Counted from the stretch's first letter, positions 10,101 through 18,984 are shown. The stretch is 64,000 nt of DNA from Trichomonas vaginalis G3 (GCF_026262505.1 NC_067205.1:20333645-20397644); one strand, 5' to 3'. The notes: generated by a model not told the origin, from the letters alone. Numbers and translations are program-made.

Positions 10101-11681
10101 AAAGCAAGTTGAAAAGTATTTTGAGGAATAACTTGCTTCTGTTATTGCCGGGCTATTCATTATAGAGTATATCAATACGAAAATGGAAGATCTTGCCTTG
10201 ATAGCGATTTCTCTGTAATCTTCCGAAATTTCGTAAATTTTTCTTAATTTGTGTTCAACTTCGATGAATAATGTGAAATGGCGGTCTTCAAAGACTACAC
10301 CATTCTTTATCATCGATTGTATCCTCAAACAAAGCTCTGAAAAAAGAAATTGATGATTAACATGTTTTTCCAAGACTTTTGGAAGCATCGTAGGCATCTT
10401 TGCAACAACTGTTTGCAATGCAAGTTGTCTGATGAACGCAATGTACTCGTAATCCTTTGGAGGACAAAACATATGAATCGAAGGGTCAAAAATTCGATAG
10501 TTTATGATCGCATCGAAGATACCGGTCGAAAAACCTTTTGATTCTTGCAAAAGAAGGAGAAAACAAAGATATGGTTGTACATCATCGTTCAAAAATCCAT
10601 ATTTGCTCATATTTGAGAAGAAAATGTCCGTTAAATAGGATTTTGCGGACTGGAAGACCATTTGAACAAGTTTGATCTTTTCATAAAAGTTTTCATTGAA
10701 AATTGAAGAATAATTTAAACAAGAATTGATTCCAGGGACTTTTGTATCGAATATGGACTGATATTCTACATTGTGCTGGAAATCTGTGGATGAATATGAT
10801 GGTTTCTCAGTAAATTCTGAAAATTCTAAATTTGTTGATTCAGGAATTTTAAATTTTCCTGGGTTACTGTTCGACACATCTTGTATACTTGATACTAATG
10901 ATAAAAATAGAGCTGATAAGCACTCATTTTGCTTTCTATATGTGATTTCTGAAAAACATTTGTAAATTGAGATTTCAAATAGGTTTAATCTGTTCTGTAC
11001 TATCTGACATACAACTGTATCATCGTATGTATAGCTTTTTTGATTGTAAATGTGAATTATATCTGAAATTTTTTCTAAAATGTGCTCTGCGTATGAATTT
11101 GACTTGCTATTGTAGAACTTTTGGCATAACTTGCATAAACATGAAAAGAATTTGTCGTTGTCTTCTGATAATTTGGAAAGCTTTTCAACTATTTTCGTAA
11201 TAATTTCTCTATTCGAGGTTTCTTTCAAATGATCTATCATATTTTCTATTACAAATAATAGTAAGGTCTGTGCATCTGATTTTTTCGAAGATTCATCAAA
11301 TAAAATTAAACTTTGATAAATTTCATTGAATTTTGCAAGGTCAGAGTCTGAAAATATGTATGCAAATGAGTTCTTGACAATAACAGGAAATGATAAATCA
11401 ATAAATTTTTGCTCTGTGCCAAAAGAATTTCGAAATATTTGTAATTCTGAATCAGAAAAAGTGAATTTTGATTTTAAAGGTGTATCATTGATGGAAATAT
11501 ACGTTTTGGATGGCAAACTATCAATGAAAGATTTGATTTCAGAAGATGATAAAAGCGGAAGTTGCCAATTTGAAGCGTATTTCAGAAATGAATCATCATC
11601 AGTCTCTGGAGTATATTCGTGCTCAAAGATTGATAGAAGATTCTTCACTTGATGCCGAAATTCTTTTAAAAACAAGCACAT
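4125..11681 (-). CDS. BEACH domain protein (LYST/neurobeachin-type) with WD40 C-terminus
   Basis: This 2518-residue cytosolic protein probably acts as a scaffold in vesicle fusion or lysosome/phagosome traffic, as known for the BEACH family. It has a long alpha-helical N-terminal region and a concanavalin-like (LamG-type) segment at about residues 827-930 (NTISFWIKVDQ). A Lys/Glu/Asn-rich spacer with repeated QKVT/EKVT units spans about 1200-1360, and a PH-BEACH domain about 1845-1940. The BEACH domain spans about 1960-2175, with RTFSDYKLYPFFP, FRLPIIAQ, YRIEPFLSL, TPEFFTLPEAF and FGFAQRGKSA. A poly-Asn linker at about 2230 is followed by WD40-like repeats to the end. I chose the ATG at 11,681 because the longer frame begins with TTG. 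The frame is unbroken over 7.5 kb, so the gene looks functional. Confidence 0.9.
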   Translation of the reverse strand: MCLFLKEFRHQVKNLLSIFEHEYTPETDDDSFLKYASNWQLPLLSSSEIKSFIDSLPSKTYISINDTPLKSKFTFSDSELQIFRNSFGTEQKFIDLSFPVIVKNSFAYIFSDSDLAKFNEIYQSLILFDESSKKSDAQTLLLFVIENMIDHLKETSNREIITKIVEKLSKLSEDNDKFFSCLCKLCQKFYNSKSNSYAEHILEKISDIIHIYNQKSYTYDDTVVCQIVQNRLNLFEISIYKCFSEITYRKQNECLSALFLSLVSSIQDVSNSNPGKFKIPESTNLEFSEFTEKPSYSSTDFQHNVEYQSIFDTKVPGINSCLNYSSIFNENFYEKIKLVQMVFQSAKSYLTDIFFSNMSKYGFLNDDVQPYLCFLLLLQESKGFSTGIFDAIINYRIFDPSIHMFCPPKDYEYIAFIRQLALQTVVAKMPTMLPKVLEKHVNHQFLFSELCLRIQSMIKNGVVFEDRHFTLFIEVEHKLRKIYEISEDYREIAIKARSSIFVLIYSIMNSPAITEASYSSKYFSTCFLTAFFEPHFSDLVFEKLRSVFQVASSEIEQTTDFVANALKTLKYNTSTSYTSSLASRLLASVGDSIPLNTSLALYCENVLKNAIEYTEAFPSQSFLTQIMQLSLQMFLYHLDFEYDLITTTKVSKIIRQLEGPELSDAIKQKLLCFLSASQSVHQNFLSLIRKPSVLTLMFSVYSCGKHFKELFKLLNDLINYSSYNLLMIHKGEVDLILCDMVSNFPNSFFFRGCEIDNFSDESEIINMIMPLFNKLISIKSSTIVAQRILNIMNPKDGKFNPLVFQFLSQFFLTIKTIQNLPSILYPIAMNKTFWSVSNLNKKNFFTENTISFWIKVDQALANPLNKKLSILRGNYSDGRHFFEISIRQSHVYFEINLGEKSAELQIAELDNSNWNCIAIVFRRVPDKKNVRITARLNQNKPQSSTIDSCLDQDDLFSINFGNNCEINQIDTEKLICSYQISAVNCYSKVISSEESDTVALNSLDFVLPNVPVLFSFNIKEKNPTDKKQKTSVQIQELFGLQNVHKIMPNINDIFSNYIPMISFVPVFGKLENSPKDYSCVLVDFIFYCFGKQILTVIDEIPFYLAKSPSEILTYQLYRRFYNLIDLFTTNDELAVFVNKILMNGELWAKSPPSTIQKVLSHWSTALIEIIRENDKILNIDFYNKILSVYRKYFFLPDEKKTKVKEIKEENNDYENPNEMYNEMKEIEFDKNNNLQNEKVTNDQKVTEKQNILENKNSQNDNNLDQKVTNHQNILDENKIIQNEKSNLEEKVIEISENQDNKSDLDQKSLSEKVTESENLQNEKDSNNNENNVQKVTNKNDNFQLNEKTKRISQSSDKSIEMKKQNISKNGLDLNMILFFFDRLISELSPNFYNDDLIELFISHGIFCENKTLTSRILGLLPTLLHYHRKCPIDVTQMMHLVSLQNQKEFIFIFLYSIQVFYPSELYKQSILLGYHIPQDIKYEDICSFEGELNPLSAFPIILIVSLRSSSETQKSILEKYEHLTTNKDNCKEITSHSHWYIWFILFALQVDPTLHPRSSDVLSNLILSDFDSEVTERIFSHLDVLRITTNFQVIKIKALITKRLYDCLKSDSKSMPFLISFCFSTLFMRLTRSLHNDSLISIGFDSKFHDDWKNCKLPNRFQKLTSFNQIKNAFYLPNKLHCSYRLHLADNTNIPNSQQYILNILLDLLDKTPLFTPILHVIQLISRYPRGNFEKKSLILKIVSEREFLVLQGFLSERFDKLKSICSIIHSFFDNFDFVLNEINSRLNHLTDPSFKYYDEIKVINERISNNIVQDQTEMKKSLKHLNNFDCCQMKRIISHDHFHEEFQEPSNFVQGRRIKLLKEYEIYVYVEDKKLILYYDGKKVKIDPSDVQAILWRSPMHIQTGVEIYLKTGKRYFIDFSPHKNSVFFNLLKDFKFSKKCIIQNVPYKEFVKEQDLLHQFQSSQISTFEFLLKLNLFSGRTFSDYKLYPFFPILEMNFDGQYTKRDFRLPIIAQTPDKQKFFKNQLEDKSEDRFNLGVPMSSPIFVGSFLYRIEPFLSLNKILHENKVEDEEFLFTSISNYCNLIKTTNEDREATPEFFTLPEAFKGFENKFNDYIEWVYNNRKVLNSSGMKLEICNWVDSNFGFAQRGKSAIERYNVFLPFLYEDAWSKISDNETNMAKELMSTLGIVPPQIFTEKINIDQFSTPFSDLEIFRSLSFSQFFSHNNSNNNNINNTNSSNNCNFVTSEIFFENNIQKIVVLTTDNKLCILTSDLVNKHISIDKTFDVESAKFLTSSYFSFVYLDNSHTLHFHYKHQNIEIKETEDIKFIDHDYKTITTATLNGIVKVYKSDKLIRRFNVFCDEIVFIKTSDKFGIVVTATADSFLSIYSIFDGNIINTIHVEGFVKCIDITSEFGFILCATSTHFYIITVNGTVDKSIRILRDISMICSWISPISFVDCVCTSDSSGSLTIFEAFYPDKVLLTASSGSCVTSMKYDNNLMGIITLTSSMNLLFFPFY

Positions 11682-12356
11682 TGATGTAATTGTCAAAACC
11701 TTATTTCGATAAGATTCGAAATCATAAATTTTGCATTTCGTTTGAACTAGAGTATAAAATATATTCTTAAGATTTGAACCGCAATTGAAATTTTCAAAAG
11801 TGACAACTTTTTTGGTTTACGACTTTGATTATTCCTGCTCTCATGAAATATAATTTAGCCGGATAATTATAGAGCATCTTATTATAAAATACCTAATTTG
11901 ATAATATATCATCAATAGTGAGTTAATCTCATAGATTAGATCATATTGTTGCAATAAGCTAGCAAACAATGTGCATTTGCATAAATTAGTGAAATTTTGA
12001 ATAATGTATGAGCGTTCACATATTTGTTTGCCTTCGCCAGCTTAATATTCGCCATTTAACATAGCAATATTTTCCATCCTTAAAATTAAGTAACCACATA
12101 TCAAAATCTCCATAATTGATAGGTAGAAGTCATTGTTATGTAGTTTTAATGATAACAGCAAAAAAATTATTGAAAAATTATCTAATTTTTCCTCATTGGA
12201 CATCATGAATATGAAACTTTATAGACGAGAATATATTTTGTATCTTCCTTAATAAATATTGGCAATATAAAAAACTAGATAATATATTGGATGAATAATT
12301 TCTTAAAAAGGATAGTATAATGTCATTGATAAGTGCTAAAACAACTGTTTACTAGT
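11682..12356. other. Intergenic, nothing recognised
   Basis: This AT-rich stretch of about 675 bp lies between the 5' end of the BEACH gene and the 3' end of the PLAC8 gene. It should hold the BEACH promoter. No convincing TCA-type initiator was seen immediately upstream of 11,681, and I see no other structure. Confidence 0.4.
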
Positions 12357-12641
12357 TTAGCTTGAAATTAATTCACGACGATCTTGGCAGACGACGCAAT
12401 GCATGCAGCATGTTGTGATTAAGCAGTCTGCAACGTTAGAGCCCTCTTCACCTCTCTTTTTGAGAACGGACTTGCGAACCCAGTAAGGGTGGACAATCAT
12501 GAAGTAATGGCAAAGTGTGCATTCTTCATCACGAACCTTGGCCCAGTTCTCTGCGTTAGCCCATGGAATGCAGATGCATGTTAAGAGGCATCCAACAATG
12601 TCCTTAAAGCATCCAAAAAGGCCGCCTTCGTAATCGTGCAT
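12357..12641 (-). CDS. PLAC8-family cysteine-rich protein
   Basis: This is a complete 94-residue protein. It has the PLAC8 (DUF614) layout: an N-terminal Cys-rich hydrophobic part (GCLLTCICIPWANAENWAKV), a central Cys pair (ECTLC), then a basic region and the family signature CCMHCVVCQDRREL close to the C-terminus. PLAC8 proteins in other eukaryotes are membrane-associated and are linked to cell size, metal tolerance or ion transport; the role here is unknown. The length fits single-domain members. ATG 12,641 is preceded by a TTCAGTTCC initiator-like site 10 nt upstream, supporting this start. The neighbouring 2.1-kb transposon begins only about 100 bp upstream of the start codon. Confidence 0.88.
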   Translation of the reverse strand: MHDYEGGLFGCFKDIVGCLLTCICIPWANAENWAKVRDEECTLCHYFMIVHPYWVRKSVLKKRGEEGSNVADCLITTCCMHCVVCQDRRELISS

Positions 12642-12647
12642 TTATGG

Positions 12648-12656
12648 AACTGAATC
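12648..12656 (-). promoter_or_regulatory. Inr-like initiator of the PLAC8 gene
   Basis: On the minus strand TTCAGTTCC lies just before the start codon, with the A of TCA 10 nt upstream of ATG. Trichomonad promoters use a TCA+1-type initiator giving very short 5' UTRs. The assignment is by position and sequence only. Confidence 0.4.
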
Positions 12657-12731
12657 TTTTCAATTGAAAATTGAAAAAGCAAGAAAATTGAGAACTCTGG
12701 TTGAACTCATATGGAAATTTGTACTACTTAT

Positions 12732-12743
12732 TAATTCTTTTTA
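12732..12743 (+). repeat. Left target-site duplication of the 2.1-kb transposon
   Basis: TAATTCTTTTTA directly precedes the left inverted end and is repeated exactly at 14,871-14,882 after the right end. Confidence 0.75.
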
Positions 12744-13178
12744 TACATGGCACGGCGGGCGCAAAAAGTGACAAAATAGAATACCTATGGTGGCAAGACA
12801 AAGGAAACATTTTTGTAAGGCAAACATTATATCAAATACCTTTACTTTGTAATAAGAAATATAATTATCACGAAATTACAAATAAATATTGTTTAATATA
12901 ATTAATAGCAAAATTCTTTTTTATTATTTCCCTTAAGACCTTACTTATTAAGTATACGTATAACAAGCTTGTATTGCATGTATTAGTTAATAGAACAAAA
13001 GAAAATGAGCTCAAATGAAAAAAATTTTCATGCTATTTTGGAAATATGCATATTCGAAGTATGAGAGTTGTAAACACTGAGAATTTTAAGCTTTGGTTGA
13101 TGATAGTCTTTAATTTTTCTTGAAGTAGTAAATTATTTGATATGAAAATTTAATGGCCAGCATAATCAATCGTGCGTT

Positions 13179-13200
13179 TCGTTTCTTGATTGAGAAACGA
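13179..13200. repeat. Hairpin with 8-bp arms inside the transposon
   Basis: TCGTTTCT and AGAAACGA are separated by 6 nt. The hairpin may be part of the subterminal structure of the transposon. Confidence 0.5.
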
Positions 13201-14647
13201 TGATTGTGTGCTAATGAATTATTGCGTCTGACAGGTTATGATTATGGATACCTGAAATTAAGCTTTTATGGGAAACATCACCGAGCGCCATTTGGCGCCC
13301 CTAATGCTGTTTCTATCGGTATGATTAAGGAGCTTTCTTATGCACTTTCATCACTTGAACTTGAACGCTACAAGATATATGCCCCCCCTCCCAATGGGAG
13401 ATGTGAGCAAAAATTGAAATGTTTACATTGATTTTTGAATACTTTACAAGCGCCCCTCCCAGTGGGCGCGGGCGCAAGTGATCCGGTCAAAAAAAATCAT
13501 AAAAATATTCAAAATTGCGATTTTAATAGATGTTTAAGAAGTAAATTTATTAATAACGATATTTCATAGTACAAAATGTGTTCAACCTCTTCGTAAATCA
13601 TTCAAAAAAATCAAAAGAATTTCCAAAATTTAGGGTTGTTAGATTCCCGACGATAGGTGTCTTGGAAGATTTGCCTGGTGTCATCATAGTGTCTTTAAAT
13701 CAAAAATTTTATTTTGGAGTTAGTTTTATTGATTTTTCAATAAAAAACATTTCTAAAATAAGAAAATAAAACGATAAAATATTTATATTTTAAATAAGGA
13801 TCTTATATATTTAAAATAAATATCATTTTATTTTTTTCATTGGTGTCTGTCAAACCATAATACACTATTCAAAAATTCAATGTGTCTTGCGGTTTCAAAA
13901 GACACCTTCAAATTGAACGATAGCACAGACACTAATGAATTTTACCCATTTTATTTAGTTTTTACCCTTTTTATTTTTAAGAATTAATGACTGAAACAGC
14001 CGTTTTGCTATGACCTTAATCACTTTTATTTATTATTTTAAATATTATTTAATTTTATTATTTGAATAGGCCAACTTATATTTGAAAAGCTCAATTTGAG
14101 ACCACTTAATACATTGAAATATCATAAATATTGAAATATTAAAAAGTGTATTTCAAAATATTGAAATTATAAAAATTTATAATACTGAAATTGAGACAAA
14201 TTAATAAATTCAATGTGTTTTTTTTTGAAATAACTCTCAAATATTATTTTTTTGTTTATTTAATGATGAATAAATATGATTGCTTTAGTCAATCATAAAA
14301 ACTAATTTAAGTTTAAAATAATGAAAGGATAATTTGATCGTTTTTTAAAATACAATTATTTTTGATGATTTGCAAGAATCTTTGAAAAGAATATAATATA
14401 GGTTCTATTTTTGTAAAATTTATCCAAATCATGTATTACATAAATTACGATTAAAACGATGAAAGAACCAAAAAGTGTGTTTTGTGTTTTGTTGTTGCGT
14501 GTTGGATGCGGGATCCTGTTATTTCAGAAATCGACAAAAATTTGGAAATTTAATTTCCGAAATCGAAATTATATTAATGTTTTTAATATTCTTATATCAA
14601 AAGGATTAGAGTTCATTAAGAGAAAAACAATTCTTCTTCTTCAATCT

Positions 14648-14675
14648 ATTGGCGCATTTATTTCTACACGCCAAT
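14648..14675. repeat. Hairpin with 7-bp arms inside the transposon
   Basis: ATTGGCG and CGCCAAT are separated by 14 nt, close to the right end of the transposon and to the 18-bp palindrome at 14,693. Confidence 0.45.
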
Positions 14676-14692
14676 AAGGAAGGGAAAATTAT

Positions 14693-14710
14693 AAGACACC
14701 ATGGTGTCTT
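14693..14710. repeat. Perfect 18-bp palindrome
   Basis: AAGACACCATGGTGTCTT is its own reverse complement. Single GGTGTC/GACACC half-sites recur at about 13,651, 13,671, 13,841 and 13,909, all within the 2.1-kb transposon. The site could be bound by a dimeric protein. Confidence 0.5.
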
Positions 14711-14870
14711 CAAAACGCTAATTTTTGATATTTTTAACAACCCTACCAAAATTCAATTTTTTTAGTAAAATTTATATTTTTTTCTATCGTCTCCTCCCCA
14801 CCAGTGGGAGCCACCGGAGGCGCGGGCGGCGCCGCTGGCGCCAAAAAAGTAGCGCCCATCGTGCCATGTA

Positions 14871-14882
14871 TAATTCTTTTTA
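14871..14882 (+). repeat. Right target-site duplication of the 2.1-kb transposon
   Basis: This is the exact second copy of TAATTCTTTTTA. The empty site would have been intergenic sequence upstream of the PLAC8 gene. Confidence 0.75.
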
Positions 14883-14979
14883 TTATTTGATGACAAAATT
14901 TTCAATTACCAAAAGTGTAAAAGTCATAAATTGCAGTGTCTATATTGCGCATTTAATTTTGTAACTGATTTTATTTTCC

Positions 14980-14985
14980 TAAATT
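14980..14985 (+). repeat. Left 6-bp target duplication of the Polinton
   Basis: TAAATT immediately precedes the terminal A-run. It is repeated at 36,720-36,725, where its first T could also belong to the T-run. Confidence 0.65.
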
Positions 14986-15600
14986 AAAAAAAAAAAAAAA
15001 AAGGTAGTGGGGCTTCCAGGCACTTCGTGCCTTCTAGCCCTGAGGATGAATGAGTATAATGAAGTTTTTTTTTTCTTGGGGGATGGCTTCCAGGCACTTC
15101 GTGCCTTCTAGCCCCCGAAGATGTTTAGTATAAATGAAGTTTTTATTCGGAGGGCTTCCAGGCGCGTTACGCCCTGAAGATGTTTAGTATAAATGAAGTT
15201 TTTATTCGGAAAATTGTTAGTCTTCTTGGTCGAAAACATTATATAATGTTTCACTTTTCACAAATTATATATGTTTTCATGTTTTGTCAAGATTTCATCG
15301 TAAATGTTTTGTCAAGACTTCTTCGTAAATGTTTTGTCAAGACTTCTTCGTAAATGTTTTGTCAAGACTTCTTCGTAAATGTTTTGTCAAGACTTCTTCG
15401 TAAATGTTTTGTCAAGACTTCTTCGTAAATGTTTTGTCAAGACTTCTTCGTAAATGTTTTGTCAAGACTTCTTCGTAAATGTTTTGTCAAGACTTCTTCG
15501 TAAAATCAGACAAAAATAATGTTTAGGGTAGAAGGTTAGATATAACCTCTTTCTAACCTTTTCTACCCTCTTGAATTTGTCAAAGATTTCTTCGTCATAG
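14986..15600 (+). repeat. Polinton left terminal inverted repeat (expanded)
   Basis: After the A-run the end carries three related units, at about 15,003-15,075, 15,083-15,145 and 15,150-15,215. Each has a short hairpin or palindromic core (AGGCACTTCGTGCCT in the first two, GGCGCGTTACGCC in the third) and the tail GAAGATGTTTAGTATAAATG or a variant. A shared CACAAATTATATATGTTTTC block follows, then a 25-bp array and a block containing AATAATGTTTAGGGTAGAAG. The right end has the same blocks once each, so the left end is about 2.5 times longer through repeat expansion. Confidence 0.85.
15276..15500 (+). repeat. 25-bp tandem array in the left TIR (eight perfect copies)
   Basis: From 15,301 to 15,500 the unit starting TAAATGTTTTGTCAAG and ending CTTCG is repeated eight times without visible change. 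One variant copy (with GATTTCATCG) precedes it. Perfect identity means recent expansion by slippage or unequal exchange. Confidence 0.95.
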
Positions 15601-15717
15601 GCACGGAGATAGGACGGTTATTTTACAAAAAATACAACACTTTGACCGAGTAGTTTTTGTGCTGAACAAAAGTGTCATATAAACATCTGTCAAAAACCGT
15701 TTTTTACTTCACTTAAA

Positions 15718-16530
15718 TGCCACGTAAGCTACGTAAGAATATACGTAAGAGGAAGAGAGCATTGAAACATCCAATAGTAAAACTAACACCACACAACAGT
15801 TGCAACAACAAATGCTGAATGACCCCACTATGTTGCAACAAATGTCAAGCAACCCTATGCTTTTAAACCGAGTTATTGGTGCACAGAGTGGAGTTTAAGA
15901 GCGGCACTTTTAGCGAAAATGGCAGGCTATGTGGAGCTGCAGACGGAACAGCTTATAACCCTCAAAGTCAAATGAATTTGAGTTCACTCAAAAATCATAA
16001 CAGATGTCAAAAAGTCAAACATAGACATACAGAAACAAATAAGTGAAAACGAAAAGAAACTAGAATATGACAGACACACAAAGAAACTCAATGAGTTAAA
16101 CGTAGAGAAAAGAAGAAAGAAGAACAACTGAAAGAACTAAGTACAGAGGAATATGCGAAAAAAGTGTCAGAAAAAGCAGCAGAAGTAGCAAAAATGGAAC
16201 AAGATGTTTATAATTTGAAAAACCATACTACTCAATATAAAGTACTGAAAGATGAAGAGATAAAACAAAAAGCCCTGAAGACATATTGATAGCGATGAGT
16301 ATAAAAAAGAAGTTGAAGCAAATGTAAAGGCAGAAAAACTTTTACAGTTGAAAACCAAACCGTACAGTATGAAAACTTAGCACAAGAAAGTAAAAATAAC
16401 GACGCAGCCATGCAAAGGCAATGAAAAGCGCAGAATATATAAAAGCTAATAATGACTGGTTAGATGCCCAAGCCAACGCCAAAGCAGCCCAACTTATAGG
16501 TCAATAAGGACAAAAATACAAGCGGATGAA
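15718..16530 (+). pseudogene. Polinton part: Lys/Arg-rich N-terminus then coiled-coil region, broken
   Basis: This begins with a strongly basic peptide (MPRKLRKNIRKRKRA) and continues as Lys/Glu/Gln-rich helical sequence. A basic N-terminus followed by coiled coil would suit a DNA-binding or virion-core protein, but no family was recognised. The part is broken. Confidence 0.4.
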
Positions 16531-16551
16531 GACAGTTCAAATGAAGCTTTA

Positions 16552-17424
16552 ATGAATGCTGACTTTAAGAACGCCTTCGAAGCTCTTCATAGTAAGGTGA
16601 AACTAGTGAACGACTTCTCATCTGGAAAGAAACTGAAGTCTGAAGGTTTCGACAACGAGTTAAGAGAAGTAGCACAAAATATGACGAAAATAACAGATGC
16701 AGCAACGAGACAGGCAGTTCAAAGTGCCTATGACGCCGTTAGAGCAACTGTTGTGGAAAGTCAAGAAAAAGAGTTACAACAGACCAAAACAGACCTAGTA
16801 AATGCTTTCTTAAGAACGAAAAGTCAGGTAGGACATTATGCTGCAGATGGAACATATGTGCCAGCTGGTGGAACTTATATACCACCAAACCCTCCAAGAG
16901 AAGCACCTGCACCAGGACTACCTAAAACATTTGCATCGTCACATGGACACAGACACAGGCATGCAACAAAACCAACACAACAACCAACAGTTCAAAATCC
17001 AGCACCACAACAACAACCAAAACCAACAGTTCAAAACCCTGCACAGCAACCAACAGTTCAAAATCCAGCACCTGCACCACAACCAAAACCAGCACAACAA
17101 CCACAAACAGAGCAAGGACATAAAAGAAGTAGAGAACAAGGAAACCAAGAATTCTTAAAAATGCTTAAAGAAGAGTGTGGTTTCCCAGATACTGTTGACT
17201 TTAGTGACAGATATAAAGAAGCTATTAGAAAGTTCAAGGAAGGAAATACTGACCCGAACCTATTTAGCTTTATGGTTCAGCACCAAATGGGATATAATTT
17301 CAAACCTGGAAAATACAAGCTCGCTAAGGGATATGATTTAATAGCATATCATCCAAATGACATGGATGAATTTACTCCAAGATATTTGGTGTCAGAGATA
17401 AATGATAATTCAATTTCTTCATGA
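16552..17424 (+). CDS. Polinton part: Pro/Gln-rich protein, open
   Basis: The 290-codon frame has a helical N-terminal third, then a Gly/Pro-rich stretch (YVPAGGTYIPPNPP). A Pro/Gln repeat region with units VQNPA, PAPQPKP and QQPT follows at about residues 145-190. The C-terminal part is more ordered, of about 90 residues, including MVQHQMGYNFKPGKYKLAKG. It lies between the basic coiled-coil part and the acidic part and reads in the same direction, so it may be one piece of a larger virion protein. The function is unknown. Confidence 0.5.
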   Translation: MNADFKNAFEALHSKVKLVNDFSSGKKLKSEGFDNELREVAQNMTKITDAATRQAVQSAYDAVRATVVESQEKELQQTKTDLVNAFLRTKSQVGHYAADGTYVPAGGTYIPPNPPREAPAPGLPKTFASSHGHRHRHATKPTQQPTVQNPAPQQQPKPTVQNPAQQPTVQNPAPAPQPKPAQQPQTEQGHKRSREQGNQEFLKMLKEECGFPDTVDFSDRYKEAIRKFKEGNTDPNLFSFMVQHQMGYNFKPGKYKLAKGYDLIAYHPNDMDEFTPRYLVSEINDNSISS

Positions 17425-17439
17425 AACGCGTAAAAAATA

Positions 17440-18970
17440 GAGACGGAACGAAAGAAGAAAGGGTTTAATGCGGATGGCTTAAATAGGGAACTTGTTAAAA
17501 ACGGTCTCGGAATATATGAAATGCCACCAGATGAGGTACAAGAAACTCCACAGGAAGAAGTTCAGATACAACCAGACATGGAAGAAATAGTTCAGCAACA
17601 ACAGCTAGAAGAGCCTGAAGGAAACGAACAAGTCCCTCCTTTGGAAACTAACTTCACAGAACTAGATGAAGATTTGGAACAGCCGAAAAATCTTGACCCT
17701 CAACAAGAGTATGCGGAGAATATGTATTTCCAAGAGTCTAAAAAAAATTCGGCTGACTAAGTAGAAGAATATCGAAAAATGTTTGCCGACATACAAAAGA
17801 CTCCAACATCAGATGAAAATATCCAGCATAGAATGGAAGAACTGAAAAAAAAATGTACACAAATACAACAACCCTTTTTACTTACGAGCATTTAACGTTC
17901 ATCTTCGATGAACTCGGTGAAAATAAAAGTTAAATTTCAAGAAAACATATAGAAATGAAACATTGTTTAAAGTTCATTCAGAACCTAACCAAGATGGAAA
18001 CAAACCTACTTTGTTTTCTGCAGACGATGGAACTACAATGAGATGGGTCATAAAGCTAATCCGGATAGGTGGTTCATAAACTTACAACCACAATTCCAAG
18101 AAGTTGTAGACGCAATGGAAGTCAATGTGAACCAAATATAGCGGTATTTTCAGCGCGGCTTTAATGCCATTGAAGATATGAAAGATGCAGATTTTTTGGA
18201 CCAGTATGAAATGAACATGGCTGATGGAAATATAACACTACGTTCTAGAACATTTATCTCAAAGAACTACACAGAACCATAAAGATGGTATATTTGGTGA
18301 AGAGTTTAGAAAGAAAGTTAGGGAGAGAGAAGGAAGAGAACCTATTGTACATGACCTTGCAAATGAAAGTTTACAAAATGTCATAAAAATTACTTTGCAG
18401 ACAATGAACTGAGAAGGGATGAATATTTAAGAAAACTCAAATGGACAGTACCAAATGAAATGTTAGTATTGAAAAACATGTTTCTTGACAAAATAAAACC
18501 AACTACAGAAATAAACGACGCAAGACTGAAAGATTGGTAAAGCTTTCCCATTCACAAAAGATATAGTTGGTAACATGGAAAGAAAACCAGAATGGCTACA
18601 AAAACATATATTTGGAAACGAGCTTATTCCATATGGACAGGCACTGTTTGAAGAGCTTGAACCGAAAATCAGGAAAGAGTCATGCAAACAATACGCAAAG
18701 ACTCAAATACAAACTATGACAAACTCTTTCTAGGATATTGGTTACCTGAGATGGGCGACCAGAGCCCAAAGGCAAAAGACATGGGAAATTACAACATACT
18801 AGGTGACATGAGGCAAAGATGCAACACTTCAAGCAGAGGGCAAGTTACCAAAGCGACACCAAAGAAGAAGAGTAGAACAAAGTGAAAGTAGTGAAGAAGT
18901 AACTTCATCTAGTGAAAGTAGTGGCAATGAAGGAAAAAGAAGAGTAAAAACTCAGTCAGGAAGAAAGTAA
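17440..18970 (+). pseudogene. Polinton part: acidic Glu/Pro-rich unknown protein region, broken
   Basis: The first part is rich in Glu, Pro and Gln (EVQETPQEEVQIQ). Later pieces include GREPIVHDLANES and a Ser/Glu-rich stretch before a basic tail. It precedes the candidate capsid region in the same direction. No family was recognised, and it is broken. Confidence 0.35.
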
Positions 18971-18984
18971 AGCTTGGTCCACGT

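Larger units (their letters stand above)
12744..14870. mobile_element. DNA transposon, non-autonomous, with TIRs and target duplication
   Basis: The left end reads TACATGGCACGGCGGGCGC. The inverted right end reads TACATGGCACGATGGGCGC, giving about 19 bp with two mismatches. Both ends are flanked by the direct repeat TAATTCTTTTTA (12,732-12,743 and 14,871-14,882). Because TATA overlaps the boundary, the target duplication can also be read as 8 or 10 bp, so a hAT-like (8) or Mutator-like (9-10) origin is possible. The 2.1-kb interior has no transposase I can recognise. Its longest frame (13,204-13,431) shows no known motif and opens with a non-ATG codon. GC-rich islands containing GCGCC and CCCAxTGGG motifs stand out near 13,285-13,310, 13,380-13,400, 13,450-13,485 and 14,790-14,865. 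The outer boundaries are well supported; the family is not. Confidence 0.75.

Noticed and set aside
12701-12901. 66-codon forward frame across the left transposon boundary
   Set aside because: It spans the target duplication and transposon end and has no motif; it is a chance frame.
15276-15500. CRISPR-like array
   Set aside because: The 25-bp units are directly adjacent with no spacers, and lie inside a eukaryotic element's TIR.
16922-17148. Val/Leu-rich and Trp/Cys-rich reverse frames
   Set aside because: They are antisense readings of the Pro/Gln repeat of the Polinton part on the plus strand.
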